From RGIG5612 sp045600845 (GTDB lineage: Bacteria; Bacillota; Clostridia; Lachnospirales; Lachnospiraceae): a stretch of 6,227 nt of DNA. A model generated the notes under the pieces. The model was not told the DNA's origin, ran no database searches, and saw only the letters and a program-made list of their open reading frames with translations. The position numbers were made by a program, and so were the translations under genes. The stretch covers positions 1 through 6,227 of the forward strand of contig JAZRYR010000029.1 of assembly GCA_045600845.1 (NCBI GenBank), written 5' to 3'. Shown here in pieces: positions 5,544 through 6,227 of this stretch. The stretch's first letter is position 1. Each line of letters starts with the position of its first letter.

Positions 5544-5551
5544 TTGAAGAA

Positions 5552-5935
5552 ATGAGCATGGTTCGTGGAATCCATCATGTAAGCATGAAATGTAAGAGTG
5601 GTGAAGAATATGAAAAGGTTGTAAGTTTTTATACCGAAGTGTTGGGGCTTATGATTGCAAGAAAATGGGCGACAGGAATTATGTTTGATGCGGGCAATGC
5701 CTTGATTGAGGTGTTTACCAACGCAGAAAACAAGCTTGGTCAGGGTGTTATCGAACATTTTGCATTTGCTACGGATAATGTGGATCTGTGCATCGATAAA
5801 GTACGCGATGCAGGATATGAAATTACGGTTGAGCCGAAGGATGTAATTATTCCATCCAATCCGGCTTTTCCGGTGAGGGTTGCTTTCTGCCGCGGACCTC
5901 TTGGTGAAGAAATAGAATTCTTCTGTGAGAAATAA
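5552..5935 (+). CDS. VOC-superfamily protein (glyoxalase/bleomycin-resistance/dioxygenase fold)
   Basis: This is a 127-residue single-chain VOC protein, a family of metal-dependent lyases, isomerases, dioxygenases and drug-binding proteins that act in the cytoplasm. It has two babab modules: the first starts GIHHVSMKC and includes VVSFYTEVLGL, and the second starts IEHFAFATDN and ends GEEIEFFCEK. The four canonical metal positions are present: His 9, Glu 53 (ALIEVF), His 69 and Glu 122 (EIEFF), the 2-His/2-Glu site of glyoxalase I and related enzymes. The length fits the small glyoxalase-like group. The substrate is not predictable; methylglyoxal-glutathione is unlikely to be assumed for a clostridial relative. 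The start is set by the strong Shine-Dalgarno at 5537-5543. The next gene begins 40 bases downstream with no terminator between, so the two are probably co-transcribed. Confidence 0.88.
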   Translation: MSMVRGIHHVSMKCKSGEEYEKVVSFYTEVLGLMIARKWATGIMFDAGNALIEVFTNAENKLGQGVIEHFAFATDNVDLCIDKVRDAGYEITVEPKDVIIPSNPAFPVRVAFCRGPLGEEIEFFCEK

Positions 5936-5975
5936 AGAAAACAGAAAACTATCCGAAAGAATATGGCAGATAAAA

Positions 5976-6227
5976 ATGGATAATAAAACAATATGGCAGG
6001 TTGCGATGGAGCAGTCTGCAATTGATGCAAACTGCAGATGGAAAGATTTTGCGAAAGAGGAGAACGTCATAGTTCCATCGAAAGCGAATCCGAAAGCCAG
6101 AAAGTATTTAAAGCTTCCTCATGTGTGCAATCTGATTTCTTATGGGAGCAACATCGTTGCGACCGTTGATGAAACATATAAAGATATCGTTGCAGATTAC
6201 ATCAATAAGTATCCAATAGAGCATTGT
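5976..6227 (+). CDS. N-terminal part of a GNAT-like acetyltransferase family protein (runs off window)
   Basis: An open frame of 84 codons begins at ATG 5976 and has no stop before the window end. It starts MDNKTIWQVAMEQSAIDANC and contains KARKYLKLPHVCNLISYGSN, then DYINKYPIEHC. From memory this resembles proteins of Lachnospiraceae annotated as GNAT-family N-acetyltransferases of about 250-280 residues, in which an N-terminal region of this kind precedes the acetyl-CoA-binding domain. The acetyl-CoA loop is not within the window, so the enzymatic assignment rests on that resemblance only. An earlier ATG at 5963 ends after six codons at a TAA. The Shine-Dalgarno is weak (GAAAGA about 15 bases upstream). 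The gene is downstream of the VOC gene in the same direction with a 40-base gap. Confidence 0.6.
   Translation, partial: MDNKTIWQVAMEQSAIDANCRWKDFAKEENVIVPSKANPKARKYLKLPHVCNLISYGSNIVATVDETYKDIVADYINKYPIEHC

Larger units (their letters stand above)
5040..5551. other. stretch without a convincing gene
   Basis: Together with 4741-5007 this makes an 811-base gap between the permease and the VOC gene. It contains the GC-rich structured block, a strong hairpin, an imperfect direct repeat, a T-rich tract (5456-5470) and the VOC promoter. Long open frames exist on both strands (5011-5319 +, 5342-5046 -), but they run through the inverted repeats and lack ribosome sites. The composition changes abruptly from about 66% G+C (5061-5190) to strongly AT-rich (5395-5470), which suggests joined pieces of different origin. 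Confidence 0.6.

Noticed and set aside
5390..5551. Upstream extension of the VOC gene from ATG 5390
   Set aside because: GAGGAGG at 5537-5543 fixes the start at 5552, the promoter lies inside the extension, and VOC proteins of this type are about 125 residues long.
5432..6070. 212-codon minus-strand open frame opposite the VOC gene
   Set aside because: It lies antisense to a VOC gene with a full metal site and a strong ribosome site, and is rich in Phe/Ile/His typical of an antisense frame.
1..6227. CRISPR array, tRNA or rRNA genes
   Set aside because: No regularly spaced repeats of CRISPR size, and no tRNA cloverleaf or rRNA sequence seen on either strand by eye.

Overview
The base composition (mostly AT-rich), the Shine-Dalgarno sites and the protein families point to a low-GC Firmicute, most likely a gut-type Clostridia/Lachnospiraceae genome. 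The protein assignments below come from recognising motifs and family resemblance by eye; no search was run. The window reads as a patchwork: decayed mobile-element genes on the left, a two-gene ABC exporter in the middle, an 811-base stretch with no convincing gene, and ordinary metabolic genes on the right. All well-supported genes are on the + strand.

Left (1-968): the 5' third of an IS200/IS605 TnpA gene (from 29) breaks off near base 190. After about 85 bases of unassigned sequence comes the C-terminal four-fifths of a helix-turn-helix/DUF6017-type replication protein like those on integrative elements of gut Clostridia. Its N-terminus is missing. Its linker carries a tandem 15-bp repeat. 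A good sigma-A-type promoter lies over the end of this gene.

Middle (952-4740): that promoter and a strong Shine-Dalgarno lead into an ATG at 1012. The frame that follows is broken by one stop codon and three frame changes before it joins the long open frame of an ABC ATPase (to 2419). Stitched together, the pieces suggest an ATPase of about 468 residues with an N-terminal region of about 240-265 residues that I do not recognise, followed by a complete MacB/LolD-type nucleotide-binding domain. A 766-residue FtsX-repeat permease with about eight membrane segments follows 20 bases later, so the pair forms an exporter-like or mechanotransmission-type ABC complex. No regulator, peptide substrate or peptidase gene is visible beside it.

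Gene-poor stretch (4741-5551): this holds a short minus-strand trace resembling a flavoprotein C-terminus, a promoter-like site, a perfect 7-bp palindrome, a clear rho-independent terminator (5008-5039), a GC-rich block (about 66% G+C) full of hairpins at 5061-5190, a further strong hairpin at 5238-5274, and a 17-bp imperfect direct repeat. It looks like an accumulation of element ends, and possibly a short non-coding transcript.

Right (5489-6227): a promoter and a very strong Shine-Dalgarno precede a 127-residue VOC-superfamily (glyoxalase-like) protein with an intact 2-His/2-Glu metal site. Forty bases later a second gene starts and runs off the window; it resembles the N-terminal part of a GNAT-type acetyltransferase family from Lachnospiraceae. 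The exporter promoter and the VOC promoter share a 20-bp sequence over the -10 box (17/20 identical) with TTGT and ACAA ends, which might be an operator.
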